From the NCBI GenBank assembly GCA_030440445.1, contig CP098528.1, positions 2,418,001 through 2,482,000 of the forward strand: 64,000 nucleotides of DNA, read 5' to 3'. Each line of letters begins with the position of its first letter. Position 1 is the stretch's first letter. Position numbers and translations under genes: made by a program. A model generated the notes under the pieces. The model had not been told where the DNA came from. It searched no databases and saw nothing but the letters and a program-made list of their open reading frames with translations. This document shows, one piece after another, positions 8,090 to 17,281 of this stretch. Source of the DNA: Halomonas sp. KG2. Its GTDB lineage: Bacteria; Pseudomonadota; Gammaproteobacteria; Pseudomonadales; Halomonadaceae.

Positions 8090-10576
8090 ATGCTCACCTT
8101 ACTACTCATTGTGCTTGCCGTTGCAGGCTTGCTCGTGGTGATGCGCCGCGAAGCAGGCGCTACGCCAGCACTCGCCCTGCTTGGCGTACTGGGCTTAGTA
8201 GGCTTAGTGCTTGGCGCGAGCGTTATTGGCACGCTGCTATTGATTGCGGCTGCCGCCGTTGCCATTGCTGGTCTACCCGTATTACGCAGCAAGTGGCTGA
8301 CGCCGCGCATTTTCGCCACCTTCAAAAAGGTAGCGCCGAAAGTGTCCGATACGGAGCGCACGGCATTAGAAGCGGGCAGCGTCTCCTGGGATGGCGAGCT
8401 CTTCTCAGGCAACCCCCAATGGGAGTCTTTACTTAACTATAAAGACGACGGCCTGAGCGAGGCAGAACAAGCATTCTTGGATAACCAGTGTGCAAAAGCA
8501 GCAGGCATGTGTAACGCCTGGGATATCGCCCAAGAACGCGCTGACCTCCCCCAACAACTGTGGGATTATCTAAAGAAAGAAGGCTTCTTCGGCATGATTA
8601 TTCCGAAGGAGTACGGCGGCCTCGGATTCTCAGCTAAAGCCCAGTCCATGGTACTGCAGAAGCTCTCCGCCAATGAGACGCTGATGGTCACCGTTGGCGT
8701 ACCGAACTCACTCGGCCCAGGCGAACTGCTGCTTAAATACGGCACTCAGCAACAGAAAGATCACTACTTGCCCCGCCTTGCTGATGGCCGCGAAATCCCC
8801 TGCTTCGGCCTAACCGGCCCGCGTGCTGGCTCTGATGCCACGTCGTTACCGGATACAGGCGTTGTCTGTAAGCAAGTTATCAATGGCGAAGAAGTGCTTG
8901 GCTTACGCCTTAACTTTGAAAAACGCTGGATTACCCTGGCTCCCATCGCCACCGTGGTAGGCCTAGCCTTCCGTCTTTTCGATCCAGAAAAATTGCTCGG
9001 TGACGAAGAAGACCGCGGTATTACCCTTGCACTAGTCCCCCGGGATACTCAGGGCATGGACATCGGTCGCCGTCACCACCCTATCGGCAGCCCGTTTATG
9101 AACGGCCCGATTAAAGGTAACGACGTGTTTGTGCCGCTGGATACCATTATTGGTGGCCCAGACATGATCGGCCAAGGCTGGCGCATGCTGGTCGAGTGCC
9201 TCTCGATTGGACGTTGCATTACCTTGCCTTCTGGCGCGACCGGCACCACCCGCTACGCGCTAGGCTGGAGCGGTGGTTTTACCCGCGTACGCCGTCAGTT
9301 CAACGTACCCGTCGCTGAAATGGAAGGCGTACAGGAGCCGTTAGCACGCATGGCCTCGCTGGCTTACATCTCTGCTGCTACGGTCTACCAAACCGCCAAC
9401 CTGATCGACCATGGCGAAAAACCTGCGGTACCTTCAGCAATTTTGAAGAGCCAGCTAACCGAGTTCCAGCGCGTGCTGCTTAGCGACGCAATGGATGTCC
9501 ACGGTGGTAAAGCCGTTACCCTTGGCCCACGCAACTACCTGGGCATTGGCTACAGTGCTAACCCGGTGGCCATCACCGTGGAAGGCGCCAACATTATGAC
9601 CCGCAACCTGATGATCTTTGGTCAAGGTGCGATTCGCTGCCATCCCTATGTACTGGACGAGCTAGCCGCTAAAGATGCCAACGACGTTAAAGCCTTCGAC
9701 AAAGCCTTCTTTGGCCACGCAGGGCTGATTTTCGGCAATGCTGCTCGTGCCTTTACGCTTGGGTTTGGCCTGGGCAAAGCAAATGTACCCTTTAGCGGCC
9801 CTGCGGCTATCTACGCCCAGGATATTGCACGCATTTCAGCAGGCTTTGGCCTATGTGCCGACGCCGCCATGGCCAGCCTTGGCTCTGAACTCAAGAAGCG
9901 CGAAATGCTCTCAGCACGTTTGGGTGATGTTCTGTCTAATCTGTATCTAGCTTCCATGGTACTGAAACAGTGGCACACCGGTGACCAAGTAGAGGGTGAA
10001 GAAGCGCTGCTACACTATAGCCTGCGGTTCCTGCTAAACCGTGCCGAAGAGGCATTCGTTGAAATTTTCGATAACCTACCGAACCGCGCGCTAGGCAAGG
10101 TATTGAAAGTTATCATCATGCCGACCGGCCGCCGTTGGAATAAACCGCATGACGACTTGGCTCGCGATATCGCACAGCGCGTATCCACACATAGCGCCCT
10201 GCGCAGCAAGCTACTTTCCAATACCTGGGATAAAGATGATGGCGCAGAGTCTAACCCGCTTGCGCGCTACAACGCGCTGCTGGTGGATTATGACCGTGCC
10301 GAAACTCTCTATCGCACGGTGAACAAAGCCTATGCCAAAGGTGAGCTGCCACAAACGGCACTACACCCTGAAGCACGCATTGAGGCCGCACTGGACAAAG
10401 GCATTATCCAAGAAGACGACGCACAGTTTATGCGCACTTTCGAGGCAGAAGTACTCGAGATGCTGACGGTTGATGATTTCGCCTATGACGCGTTTGCCAA
10501 TGATAAATCGACGTTGATTAATCACAATGCAGCGCCTGTGGCCACACCGCAGCAAGCAGAAACCACCGTTAAGTAG
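8090..10576 (+). CDS. fadE: Acyl-CoA dehydrogenase FadE
   Basis: An 828-residue acyl-CoA dehydrogenase of the long gammaproteobacterial FadE type (E. coli about 814), catalysing the first FAD-dependent step of fatty-acid beta-oxidation. The first 65 residues hold hydrophobic segments (LTLLLIVLAVAGLLVV and VIGTLLLIAAAAVAIAGLPV) that anchor it to the membrane. The dehydrogenase core follows (IPKEYGGLGFSAKAQS, CFGLTGPRAGSDATS, GMDIGRRHHPIGSPF), then the long C-terminal domain peculiar to FadE. GGAG stands eight bases before the ATG. It is a single-gene unit closed by a terminator. Confidence 0.93.
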   Translation: MLTLLLIVLAVAGLLVVMRREAGATPALALLGVLGLVGLVLGASVIGTLLLIAAAAVAIAGLPVLRSKWLTPRIFATFKKVAPKVSDTERTALEAGSVSWDGELFSGNPQWESLLNYKDDGLSEAEQAFLDNQCAKAAGMCNAWDIAQERADLPQQLWDYLKKEGFFGMIIPKEYGGLGFSAKAQSMVLQKLSANETLMVTVGVPNSLGPGELLLKYGTQQQKDHYLPRLADGREIPCFGLTGPRAGSDATSLPDTGVVCKQVINGEEVLGLRLNFEKRWITLAPIATVVGLAFRLFDPEKLLGDEEDRGITLALVPRDTQGMDIGRRHHPIGSPFMNGPIKGNDVFVPLDTIIGGPDMIGQGWRMLVECLSIGRCITLPSGATGTTRYALGWSGGFTRVRRQFNVPVAEMEGVQEPLARMASLAYISAATVYQTANLIDHGEKPAVPSAILKSQLTEFQRVLLSDAMDVHGGKAVTLGPRNYLGIGYSANPVAITVEGANIMTRNLMIFGQGAIRCHPYVLDELAAKDANDVKAFDKAFFGHAGLIFGNAARAFTLGFGLGKANVPFSGPAAIYAQDIARISAGFGLCADAAMASLGSELKKREMLSARLGDVLSNLYLASMVLKQWHTGDQVEGEEALLHYSLRFLLNRAEEAFVEIFDNLPNRALGKVLKVIIMPTGRRWNKPHDDLARDIAQRVSTHSALRSKLLSNTWDKDDGAESNPLARYNALLVDYDRAETLYRTVNKAYAKGELPQTALHPEARIEAALDKGIIQEDDAQFMRTFEAEVLEMLTVDDFAYDAFANDKSTLINHNAAPVATPQQAETTVK

Positions 10577-10603
10577 TCCTTTCTCGCTTTAACTAGCGAT
10601 CCT

Positions 10604-10632
10604 AACCGGCCTCTCCAGGCCGGTTTTTTTAC
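10604..10632 (+). terminator. Rho-independent terminator after fadE
   Basis: Stem AACCGGCCT / AGGCCGGTT with loop CTCC and a run of seven T, 28 bases after the fadE stop. Confidence 0.92.
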
Positions 10633-11020
10633 CTATATTTTCAAAAACGAAACAAACGAACATTCGCTTATCTCACTCAGCGGCTGCTTTTCCCCTCTAA
10701 ACACCTCGCTTTAATGCCAATTTCTCACCAAAACAACCGTCATGCAGTACTCCCTACCACCGAAGAAGCGACGATATACGCCTAAAAGCGAATACAAACC
10801 GCTACAAAAGTCGTTGCAAGTTCGCAAATGATCAACTAGCCTTTCGTTATTGAAAATAAAGTGAATGGAAGTCCGCTTTATGGTTGGCTGACAATAAAGT
10901 GCAAACAGCCAAGGCTAACATCTCGAATAAGCGTGTATTGCTTCACTTTCATCAATAGCGATCAACGCAAGACCTCTACCAATAACATTTATCTATAACA
11001 ATGACGTTAGCGAGATCGGC
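10633..11020 (+). promoter_or_regulatory. Control region of the glycerol ABC importer operon
   Basis: This 388-base gap holds no gene. At 10645-10664 it carries ACGAAACAAACGAACATT, with CGAACATT at 10657. The same octamer occurs 86 bases upstream of glpR (21510), and CGAAACAAAA recurs upstream of glpK. CGAACA is also the half-site of E. coli GlpR operators. These are therefore candidate GlpR sites. No promoter hexamers could be fixed with confidence. Confidence 0.4.
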
Positions 11021-12118
11021 ATGTCCTTACATCTGCAAAATATCGACCACATCGTCGGTGGTGAATCCCATATCAGTGGGGTGAACCTCGAGCTGGAGCC
11101 GGGTTCTTTTAATGTGCTGCTAGGACGAACCCTGGCAGGTAAAACAACGCTCATGCGATTAATGGCGGGTTTGGAGCAACCTACCCGGGGGCGAATCTAC
11201 ATGGATGGCAAGGATGTCACAGGCGTATCCGTCCGTAAGCGCAATGTCTCCATGGTGTATCAGCAATTCATCAATTACCCAAGCCTTAACGTTTACGACA
11301 ATATAGCGTCACCACTTAAACTGGCTAAGGCATCCAAGCAGGAAATCGACAAGCGTGTGCGCGAAACGGCTGCCATGCTGGGGATTGACCACTTGTTGGA
11401 CCGCTTGCCGCTTGAGCTTTCTGGTGGGCAACAGCAGCGTACCGCCATGGGCCGCGCTTTGGTTAAGGATGCGGACCTGATCCTGTTTGATGAACCGTTG
11501 GTCAATCTTGACTACAAACTGCGTGAAGCGTTGCGCGATGAACTTCGCGGGCTATTCAAGGCGCGTAACTGCATTGCCGTTTATGCCACCACCGAGCCCA
11601 ACGAAGCGCTAGCGTTAGGCGGCAACACTGCCGTATTGCATGAAGGCAAGCTGCTGCAATATGGCCCAACCGAGCAAATTTATCGCGAGCCTAACGGCAT
11701 CCTAAGCGCTGAGATGTTTTCAGAACCGCCGATCAATATTGTGCCTGGGCATCTTACTGCCAATGAAATCACCTTCGACCAGGATATCCATTTCCCCTGC
11801 GATTTGGCGCTACGCAATCTACCTGCAGGAGCATACCGATTTGGAGTCCGTGCCTCTCACGTCAGCCTACAGCCGAATGCAGCGGATGATCTAGAGCTTG
11901 AAGTTGAAGTTGAAGTGGCTGAAATCAGCGGTTCGGAAACCTTCCTCCACGTGCGGCACAACTTATTCTCTTTAGTACTCCATTTGCTTGGCATCCATAC
12001 ACCTAAAGTCAATCAGCGCATAAAGATCTACTTCCCTACCCACAAGCTGTTTGTCTTCGATCAGCAGGGTTCTATTGTTCATACGCCGGAAACACGGGGA
12101 GTGAATCAGCATGGCTGA
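11021..12118 (+). CDS. glpS: Glycerol ABC importer ATP-binding protein GlpS
   Basis: A 365-residue ABC ATPase of the sugar-importer (MalK-like) class with a C-terminal TOBE-type regulatory part, matching GlpS of the GlpVSTPQ glycerol importer known from Rhizobium. Walker A is GRTLAGKTT (residues 35-43), slightly off consensus. The signature LSGGQ (133-137) and Walker B LILFDEP are canonical. The switch histidine is missing: the usual VTHDQ reads ATTEP with Thr191 at the histidine position. It is therefore probably the half of a heterodimer that supplies a good signature but a poor own ATP site. The ATG at 11021 begins an operon running to 17112, and the stop overlaps the next gene by eight bases. 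Confidence 0.88.
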   Translation: MSLHLQNIDHIVGGESHISGVNLELEPGSFNVLLGRTLAGKTTLMRLMAGLEQPTRGRIYMDGKDVTGVSVRKRNVSMVYQQFINYPSLNVYDNIASPLKLAKASKQEIDKRVRETAAMLGIDHLLDRLPLELSGGQQQRTAMGRALVKDADLILFDEPLVNLDYKLREALRDELRGLFKARNCIAVYATTEPNEALALGGNTAVLHEGKLLQYGPTEQIYREPNGILSAEMFSEPPINIVPGHLTANEITFDQDIHFPCDLALRNLPAGAYRFGVRASHVSLQPNAADDLELEVEVEVAEISGSETFLHVRHNLFSLVLHLLGIHTPKVNQRIKIYFPTHKLFVFDQQGSIVHTPETRGVNQHG

Positions 12119-13208
12119 GATCATACTAAAGGCTCTCGCGCATACTTATAGCGCCAACCCGAAATCACCTGAAGATTACGCGATTCGCCAGATGGAACAT
12201 ATCTGGCACCAAGGCGGCGCTTATGCCCTGCTGGGGCCATCGGGGTGTGGCAAATCTACTCTGCTGAACATTATTTCCGGGCTGCTCGAACCCTCCGAAG
12301 GGGATGTGCTGTTTGATGGCCAGCGAGTTAACGAGTTGCCGCCTGAGGAGCGTAACATCGCTCAGGTTTTTCAGTTCCCGGTGATTTACGACACCATGAC
12401 GGTGTTTGATAACCTCGCCTTTCCATTGCGTAACATCAACATTCCAGGCCACCGCATCACGCCAAAGGTAGAGGAAGTCGCGGAGATTCTGGAGTTAACC
12501 CCACTGCTAAAGCGTAAAGCCAAAGGGCTGACCGCCGATGAGAAGCAGAAAGTTTCAATGGGGCGCGGCTTGGTGCGCGATGATGTCTCGGCAATTCTGT
12601 TTGACGAGCCGTTAACGGTTATCGACCCACAGCTCAAGTGGAAATTACGCCGCAAGCTGAAGGAGATTCACCAGCGCTTCAATATCACCATGATTTACGT
12701 CACCCATGACCAGCTGGAAGCGGCAACGTTTGCCGACAAAATCGCCGTGATGTATGAAGGCCAGGTGGTTCAGTTCGGCACTCCTCAAGAACTCTTTGAA
12801 ACCCCCGCGCATACCTTTGTTGGCTATTTTATCGGCAGCCCTGGTATGAACATTCTGGATGTACACCACCATGGGGGGGAAGTCATCTTTGCTGATATAC
12901 CGCTCCCCATACCGCAGACGTTTGTTGACGCCATTGCCAACACCAAAAGTTCGAATATAAAAATCGGCATTCGCCCCGAGTTTGTAACCGTGCATGCCAG
13001 CAAACGTGAAGGTGCCCTGCCCGCTCGTAAACGACAGGTGCAAGATCTAGGCACCTATTCAATTGTTACCTTTGAGTTGGGTGGTCAGGCGTTCAAGGCA
13101 CGCTTGCCGGAAGGTCATCCTGAATTCGGAGACGATATTTATCTCACCTTTGACCACGATCAGTTAGGGCTGTTTGTGGACGAATATCGGGTGGAGGTTA
13201 CCTCATGA
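12111..13208 (+). CDS. glpT: Glycerol ABC importer ATP-binding protein GlpT
   Basis: Second 365-residue ABC ATPase of the glycerol importer; not the glycerol-3-phosphate antiporter also called GlpT. Walker A GPSGCGKST (residues 42-50), Walker B AILFDEP and the switch histidine H199 in YVTHDQLEA are canonical. The signature motif is degenerate: LTADE (140-144) instead of LSGGQ. It is complementary to GlpS, which has the opposite defects, so the pair should form one consensus and one degenerate ATP site. It overlaps glpS by eight bases and glpP by four, which suggests translational coupling. Confidence 0.88.
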   Translation: MAEIILKALAHTYSANPKSPEDYAIRQMEHIWHQGGAYALLGPSGCGKSTLLNIISGLLEPSEGDVLFDGQRVNELPPEERNIAQVFQFPVIYDTMTVFDNLAFPLRNINIPGHRITPKVEEVAEILELTPLLKRKAKGLTADEKQKVSMGRGLVRDDVSAILFDEPLTVIDPQLKWKLRRKLKEIHQRFNITMIYVTHDQLEAATFADKIAVMYEGQVVQFGTPQELFETPAHTFVGYFIGSPGMNILDVHHHGGEVIFADIPLPIPQTFVDAIANTKSSNIKIGIRPEFVTVHASKREGALPARKRQVQDLGTYSIVTFELGGQAFKARLPEGHPEFGDDIYLTFDHDQLGLFVDEYRVEVTS

Positions 13209-14092
13209 ATAATAAAGTCTATAACAACCGCGCTTGGCTATTAGTTCTACCCATGTTAGTGCTCGTGGCATTTTCCGCCATTATCCCCTTGATGACAGTG
13301 GTCAACTACTCGGTACAGGATGTGCTAGGTCCCAACGCCAGCTTCTTTACCGGCACCGAGTGGTTTCGCACTATGCTCAACGATTCGGAGCTGCAAGCTG
13401 CATTTGGTCGACAGATACTGTTTTCATTGATTATTCTGGCTATCCAGATCCCACTGGGGATAGGAATAGCGCTGATTATGCCAAAACAGGGCTGGCAGGC
13501 GTCCGCCGTACTAATTCTGATTACCCTACCCCTGCTAATTCCTTGGAACGTCGTCGGCAGTATCTGGCAAATCTTTACCCGTGGCGATATTGGGCTAATG
13601 GGCTGGGGGCTGCGCGAGCTGGGCATTAATTACAATATTACCCGTAATGCCGGTGACGCCTGGGCAACCATTATTTTAATGGATGTTTGGCACTGGACAC
13701 CGCTTGTCGCAATGCTCTGCTATAGCGGGCTGCGCTCTATTCCTGAAGCCTACTATCAAGCGGCCAGGATTGACCGTGCCTCTAAATGGGCAGTGTTTCG
13801 CTATATTCAGCTACCGAAGCTAACCAACGTTCTGGTCATCGCCGTACTGCTGCGCTTCATGCACTCCTTCATGATCTACGCCGAGCCCTTTGTGTTAACC
13901 GGAGGTGGGCCTGGTAGCTCAACCACCTTCCTAACCCAATCGCTTGCCACCATGGCTATCGGCCAGCAGGATCTGGGGCCTTCTGCCGCCTTCTCGATCA
14001 TTTACTTCCTCGTCATTCTGCTAGTCAGTTGGGTGTTCTATACCACCATCATGCATCTGCAGAAAGACAAGAATTCACAGGGAGGCGCGTGA
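13205..14092 (+). CDS. glpP: Glycerol ABC importer permease GlpP
   Basis: A 295-residue inner-membrane permease of the carbohydrate ABC (CUT1) type with about six membrane segments, beginning with AWLLVLPMLVLVAFSAIIPL. The cytoplasmic coupling loop contains the EAA-like motif EAYYQAARIDRASKW, which docks on the ATPases. Its start overlaps the glpT stop in ATGA. With GlpQ it forms the channel for glycerol. One base separates it from glpQ. Confidence 0.88.
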   Translation: MNNKVYNNRAWLLVLPMLVLVAFSAIIPLMTVVNYSVQDVLGPNASFFTGTEWFRTMLNDSELQAAFGRQILFSLIILAIQIPLGIGIALIMPKQGWQASAVLILITLPLLIPWNVVGSIWQIFTRGDIGLMGWGLRELGINYNITRNAGDAWATIILMDVWHWTPLVAMLCYSGLRSIPEAYYQAARIDRASKWAVFRYIQLPKLTNVLVIAVLLRFMHSFMIYAEPFVLTGGGPGSSTTFLTQSLATMAIGQQDLGPSAAFSIIYFLVILLVSWVFYTTIMHLQKDKNSQGGA

Positions 14093-14093
14093 G

Positions 14094-14990
14094 ATGTCTT
14101 ACCAACTTGAAAACACCCAGCAGGGTGAAAAATACAACACTATTTTCAGTAAGGTACCAGCAGCCGAGCGACGCAAGCGCCACTCACGCTCTCGGCTGAG
14201 AAAGCGGCTTCTGCTTGGCACCTATATCGTGCTGCTGATACTGCCCCTTTATTGGCTGCTCAATATGTCGCTGCAGACTAACAGCGAGATCCTCGGGTCG
14301 ATGACGCTGTGGCCACAAAACCTGACCTTTGACAACTACATCGGCATCTTCACTAACCCAAGCTGGTACATGGGGTACGTCAACTCCATCATGTATGTGG
14401 TGATGAATATGATCATCACCATGTTAGTGGCACTTCCGGCCGCCTATGCCTTCAGCCGTTACAAGTTCATCGGTGATAAGCACCTGTTCTTCTGGCTATT
14501 AACCAACTTGATGGCGCCACCCGCGGTATTTTTGCTGCCCTACTTCCAGCTTTATTACTCGGTCGGCTTATTTGATACGCACATCGCCGTCGCGCTAGCT
14601 CACTGCCTATTCAACATTCCGCTGGCCATCTGGATTCTGGAAGGCTTTATGAGCAGCGTGCCTAAGGAAATCGACGAAACTGCCTATATCGACGGCTACA
14701 GCTTTCCCAAGTTTTTCATCAAGATCTTCATTCCCATGATCAGCTCCGGCATTGGCGTGGTGCTTTTCTTCCTGTTCATGTTTTCCTGGGTTGAACTGCT
14801 GCTGGCACGCACACTGACGTCTACAGACGCTCAGCCGATCGGCATGATCATGACCAGAACCTCAACGGCATCAGGTATCGACTGGGGCACACTCGCGGCC
14901 GCCGGTATGTTGACCATTGTTCCCGGCATTCTGGTGGTTTACTTCGTACGCAACCATATCGCCAAGGGCTTTGCCCTGGGCCGCACCTGA
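14094..14990 (+). CDS. glpQ: Glycerol ABC importer permease GlpQ
   Basis: A 298-residue permease partner of GlpP (not the periplasmic phosphodiesterase also called GlpQ). It has a basic N-terminus, six membrane segments starting with LLLGTYIVLLILPLYWLL, and an EAA loop DETAYIDGYSFPKFF. GGAGG in the end of glpP serves as its ribosome binding site before ATG 14094. Position and similarity fit the glpSTPQV order. Confidence 0.88.
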   Translation: MSYQLENTQQGEKYNTIFSKVPAAERRKRHSRSRLRKRLLLGTYIVLLILPLYWLLNMSLQTNSEILGSMTLWPQNLTFDNYIGIFTNPSWYMGYVNSIMYVVMNMIITMLVALPAAYAFSRYKFIGDKHLFFWLLTNLMAPPAVFLLPYFQLYYSVGLFDTHIAVALAHCLFNIPLAIWILEGFMSSVPKEIDETAYIDGYSFPKFFIKIFIPMISSGIGVVLFFLFMFSWVELLLARTLTSTDAQPIGMIMTRTSTASGIDWGTLAAAGMLTIVPGILVVYFVRNHIAKGFALGRT

Positions 14991-15005
14991 GTAGGAGGAA
15001 ACCTT

Positions 15006-15278
15006 ATGTCCTGGATGGTATGGACTTTACCGACGGCTATTTTCTTTTCTTCCATTGCGGCCATGCTCGCTGGCATGACGATTTGGGAACTACGCTCGCC
15101 AAGCATTGAAAGAAAGGGATTTTTACCTATTAGCACCACCCGCGGTGATCGGCTGTTTATCGGCTTGCTGTCTGCCGCGTTTATTCACTTGGGCTTCATT
15201 GGGTTCACGTCGCTTTCAATTTGGATTGCACTAGCACTTTCAGCGGTATGGCTGCTGGTGTTAATGCGCTGGGGTTAG
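15006..15278 (+). CDS. Small inner-membrane protein (DUF2160 type) of the glycerol importer operon
   Basis: A 90-residue protein with a membrane segment near the N-terminus (TLPTAIFFSSIAAMLAGM) and two more in the C-terminal half (LFIGLLSAAFIHLGFIGF and LSIWIALALSAVWLLVLM). It resembles the DUF2160 proteins that accompany glycerol ABC importers. AGGAGG lies seven bases before the ATG. The function is unknown; an accessory subunit of the importer is plausible from its constant place between glpQ and glpV. Confidence 0.75.
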   Translation: MSWMVWTLPTAIFFSSIAAMLAGMTIWELRSPSIERKGFLPISTTRGDRLFIGLLSAAFIHLGFIGFTSLSIWIALALSAVWLLVLMRWG

Positions 15279-15372
15279 CCAATCAGCAATTCCAGGAAAA
15301 CCCTGGCGTTAAGTACGGCAGTATCAAGGACGCTCAAGAGATCAGGGAAGAGCACAACAAAACGAGGTCAAC

Positions 15373-17112
15373 ATGCGCAACAACAAGTTCAAACTTACTA
15401 CCCTCGCCGCCAGCCTCATGCTCGCATCGGGGACACTGATGGCCGACGATCACGATGCGCGGGCAATCGCGGAGCGTTTGGTCGATGAACACTTCCAAAA
15501 CTCTACCTTGAGTCGTGAAGAGCAAATCGAAGAACTGCTTTGGTTTGCAAAAGCAGCCGAGCCTTTCCGCGGTATGGATATTCAAACTGTCGCAGAAGGC
15601 TTGACCACTCACGTCTATGAAAGTGAAGTGCTGGCAGAAGCATTCAGTGAGTTAACCGGTATCAACCTTACTCACAATATTATCGGCGAAGGCGACGTCG
15701 TTGATACGATGCAAAATCAGATGCAGTCAGGTAACAGCATCTACGACGGTTTTGTTAATGACACCGACGCTATCGGCACGCACATTCGTTACGGCACCAC
15801 CATCAACCTTACCGAAGCGATGGAAAACGAATGGGCTGACTACACACTTCCAACGCTGGACCTAGACGACTTCATTGGCTTGCAGTACGGCACCGGCCCC
15901 GATGGCAGCCTATACCAACTACCCACCCAGCAGTTCGCCAACCTTTACTGGTTCCGTTATGACTGGTTCCAGCGCGAAGACCTGCAAGCTCAGTTCCGTG
16001 AAATCTATGGTTATGATCTTGGGGTACCCACCAACTGGACGGCTTATCAAGATATTGCCGAGTTCTTTACCGAACATGTTGGTGAACTCGACGGCACTAC
16101 CGTCTATGGCCACATGGACTACGGCCGCCGTGATCCGTCGCTTGGCTGGCGCTTCCACGACTCCTGGCTCTCAATGGCCGGCATGGGTAGTCCGGGCGTG
16201 CCATCAGGTAATCCCGTCGATGACTGGGGCATTCGCGTTAACGAAGATAGTCAGCCGGTAGGTGCCAGCGTTAGTCGTGGCGGTGCAACCAACTCGCCAG
16301 CGTCTGTCTTTGCCATGCAAAAAGCCGTTGATTGGCTACGTGACTTCGCACCGCCTGAAGCACAGGGCATGACCTTTGGGGAAGCGGGTCCTGTGCCTGC
16401 TCAAGGCCATATTGCTCAGCAAATTTTCTGGTACACCGCCTTCACAGCAGACATGACCGATCCTGCCGTGGCTGTGACCGACGATGAAGGCAACCCACTT
16501 TGGCGCATGGCACCTTCCCCTACCGGCCCTTACTGGGAAGAAGGCATGAAAGTGGGTTATCAGGATGTAGGCGCATGGACGTTCTTTGACTCCACACCCG
16601 AAGACCGTCGAACCGCTGCTTGGCTATTTGCCCAGTTTACGGTAGCCAAAACGACCTCTCTTGAAAAACTGATAGCTGGTCTAACGCCGATTCGTGAATC
16701 TGACATTTTCTCTGAGCAGATGACCGAAATGGCACCTAAGCTTGGCGGTTTGGTTGAGTTCTACCGCAGCCCCAACGAATCCAACTGGACGCCTACGGGC
16801 ACCAACGTACCGGATTATCCGCGTATGGCTCCGCTATGGTGGCAAAACCTAGCACCGGTAATGAGTGGCGAAGTTACCCCTCAAGAGGGCTTGGATAAGC
16901 TGGCGGCAGATATGGATAACACCATGTACCGCTTAGCTCGCGCAAACGTCTTCGATAGCTACGCCCCAGCGCTTAACGAAGAGCGCGACCCGCAATACTG
17001 GCTGGATCAAGAAGGCTCTCCTAAGCAAAAGCTTGATGATGAAATGCCGCAAGGAACAACCGTTCCTTACGATGAAATGATGGAAGCCTGGATGGAAGCG
17101 GGTACCCGCTAA
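15373..17112 (+). CDS. glpV: Glycerol ABC importer periplasmic binding protein GlpV
   Basis: A 579-residue extracellular-type solute-binding protein, long for this class but normal for GlpV. The signal peptide is KFKLTTLAASLMLASGTLMA with cleavage before DDHDARA. The two-lobed binding protein follows. GAGG stands before ATG 15373 after a 94-base gap with a short hairpin near 15291-15305. It captures glycerol for GlpPQ/GlpST. It is the last importer gene and is followed by a GC-rich hairpin. Confidence 0.87.
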   Translation: MRNNKFKLTTLAASLMLASGTLMADDHDARAIAERLVDEHFQNSTLSREEQIEELLWFAKAAEPFRGMDIQTVAEGLTTHVYESEVLAEAFSELTGINLTHNIIGEGDVVDTMQNQMQSGNSIYDGFVNDTDAIGTHIRYGTTINLTEAMENEWADYTLPTLDLDDFIGLQYGTGPDGSLYQLPTQQFANLYWFRYDWFQREDLQAQFREIYGYDLGVPTNWTAYQDIAEFFTEHVGELDGTTVYGHMDYGRRDPSLGWRFHDSWLSMAGMGSPGVPSGNPVDDWGIRVNEDSQPVGASVSRGGATNSPASVFAMQKAVDWLRDFAPPEAQGMTFGEAGPVPAQGHIAQQIFWYTAFTADMTDPAVAVTDDEGNPLWRMAPSPTGPYWEEGMKVGYQDVGAWTFFDSTPEDRRTAAWLFAQFTVAKTTSLEKLIAGLTPIRESDIFSEQMTEMAPKLGGLVEFYRSPNESNWTPTGTNVPDYPRMAPLWWQNLAPVMSGEVTPQEGLDKLAADMDNTMYRLARANVFDSYAPALNEERDPQYWLDQEGSPKQKLDDEMPQGTTVPYDEMMEAWMEAGTR

Positions 17113-17118
17113 TCCAGT

Positions 17119-17145
17119 TGGGGCGGGCTTCGGCCCGCCCTATTA
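17119..17145 (+). terminator. GC-rich hairpin after glpV
   Basis: GGGCGGGC / GCCCGCCC with a short TTCG-type loop at 17121-17140, nine bases after the glpV stop. The T tract is weak (TATTAA), so it may only partly terminate and allow readthrough to glpD. Confidence 0.6.
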
Positions 17146-17281
17146 AGGCTCAAAAACTAGGTTTCATCAGCGGCGAGCAAATAACAGCAGGGCTCGCTGG
17201 TCTACATAGGCTTATTGCTTTGTTGTCATGTTGAAACCGCTACCTAAACACGGGGCTTTTTCTTTGTTAATTGGAACCGCT

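Noticed and set aside
11021..12118. GlpS as a defective gene because of the missing switch histidine
   Set aside because: The frame is intact, the other motifs are good, and the losses complement those in GlpT, which fits a working asymmetric pair.
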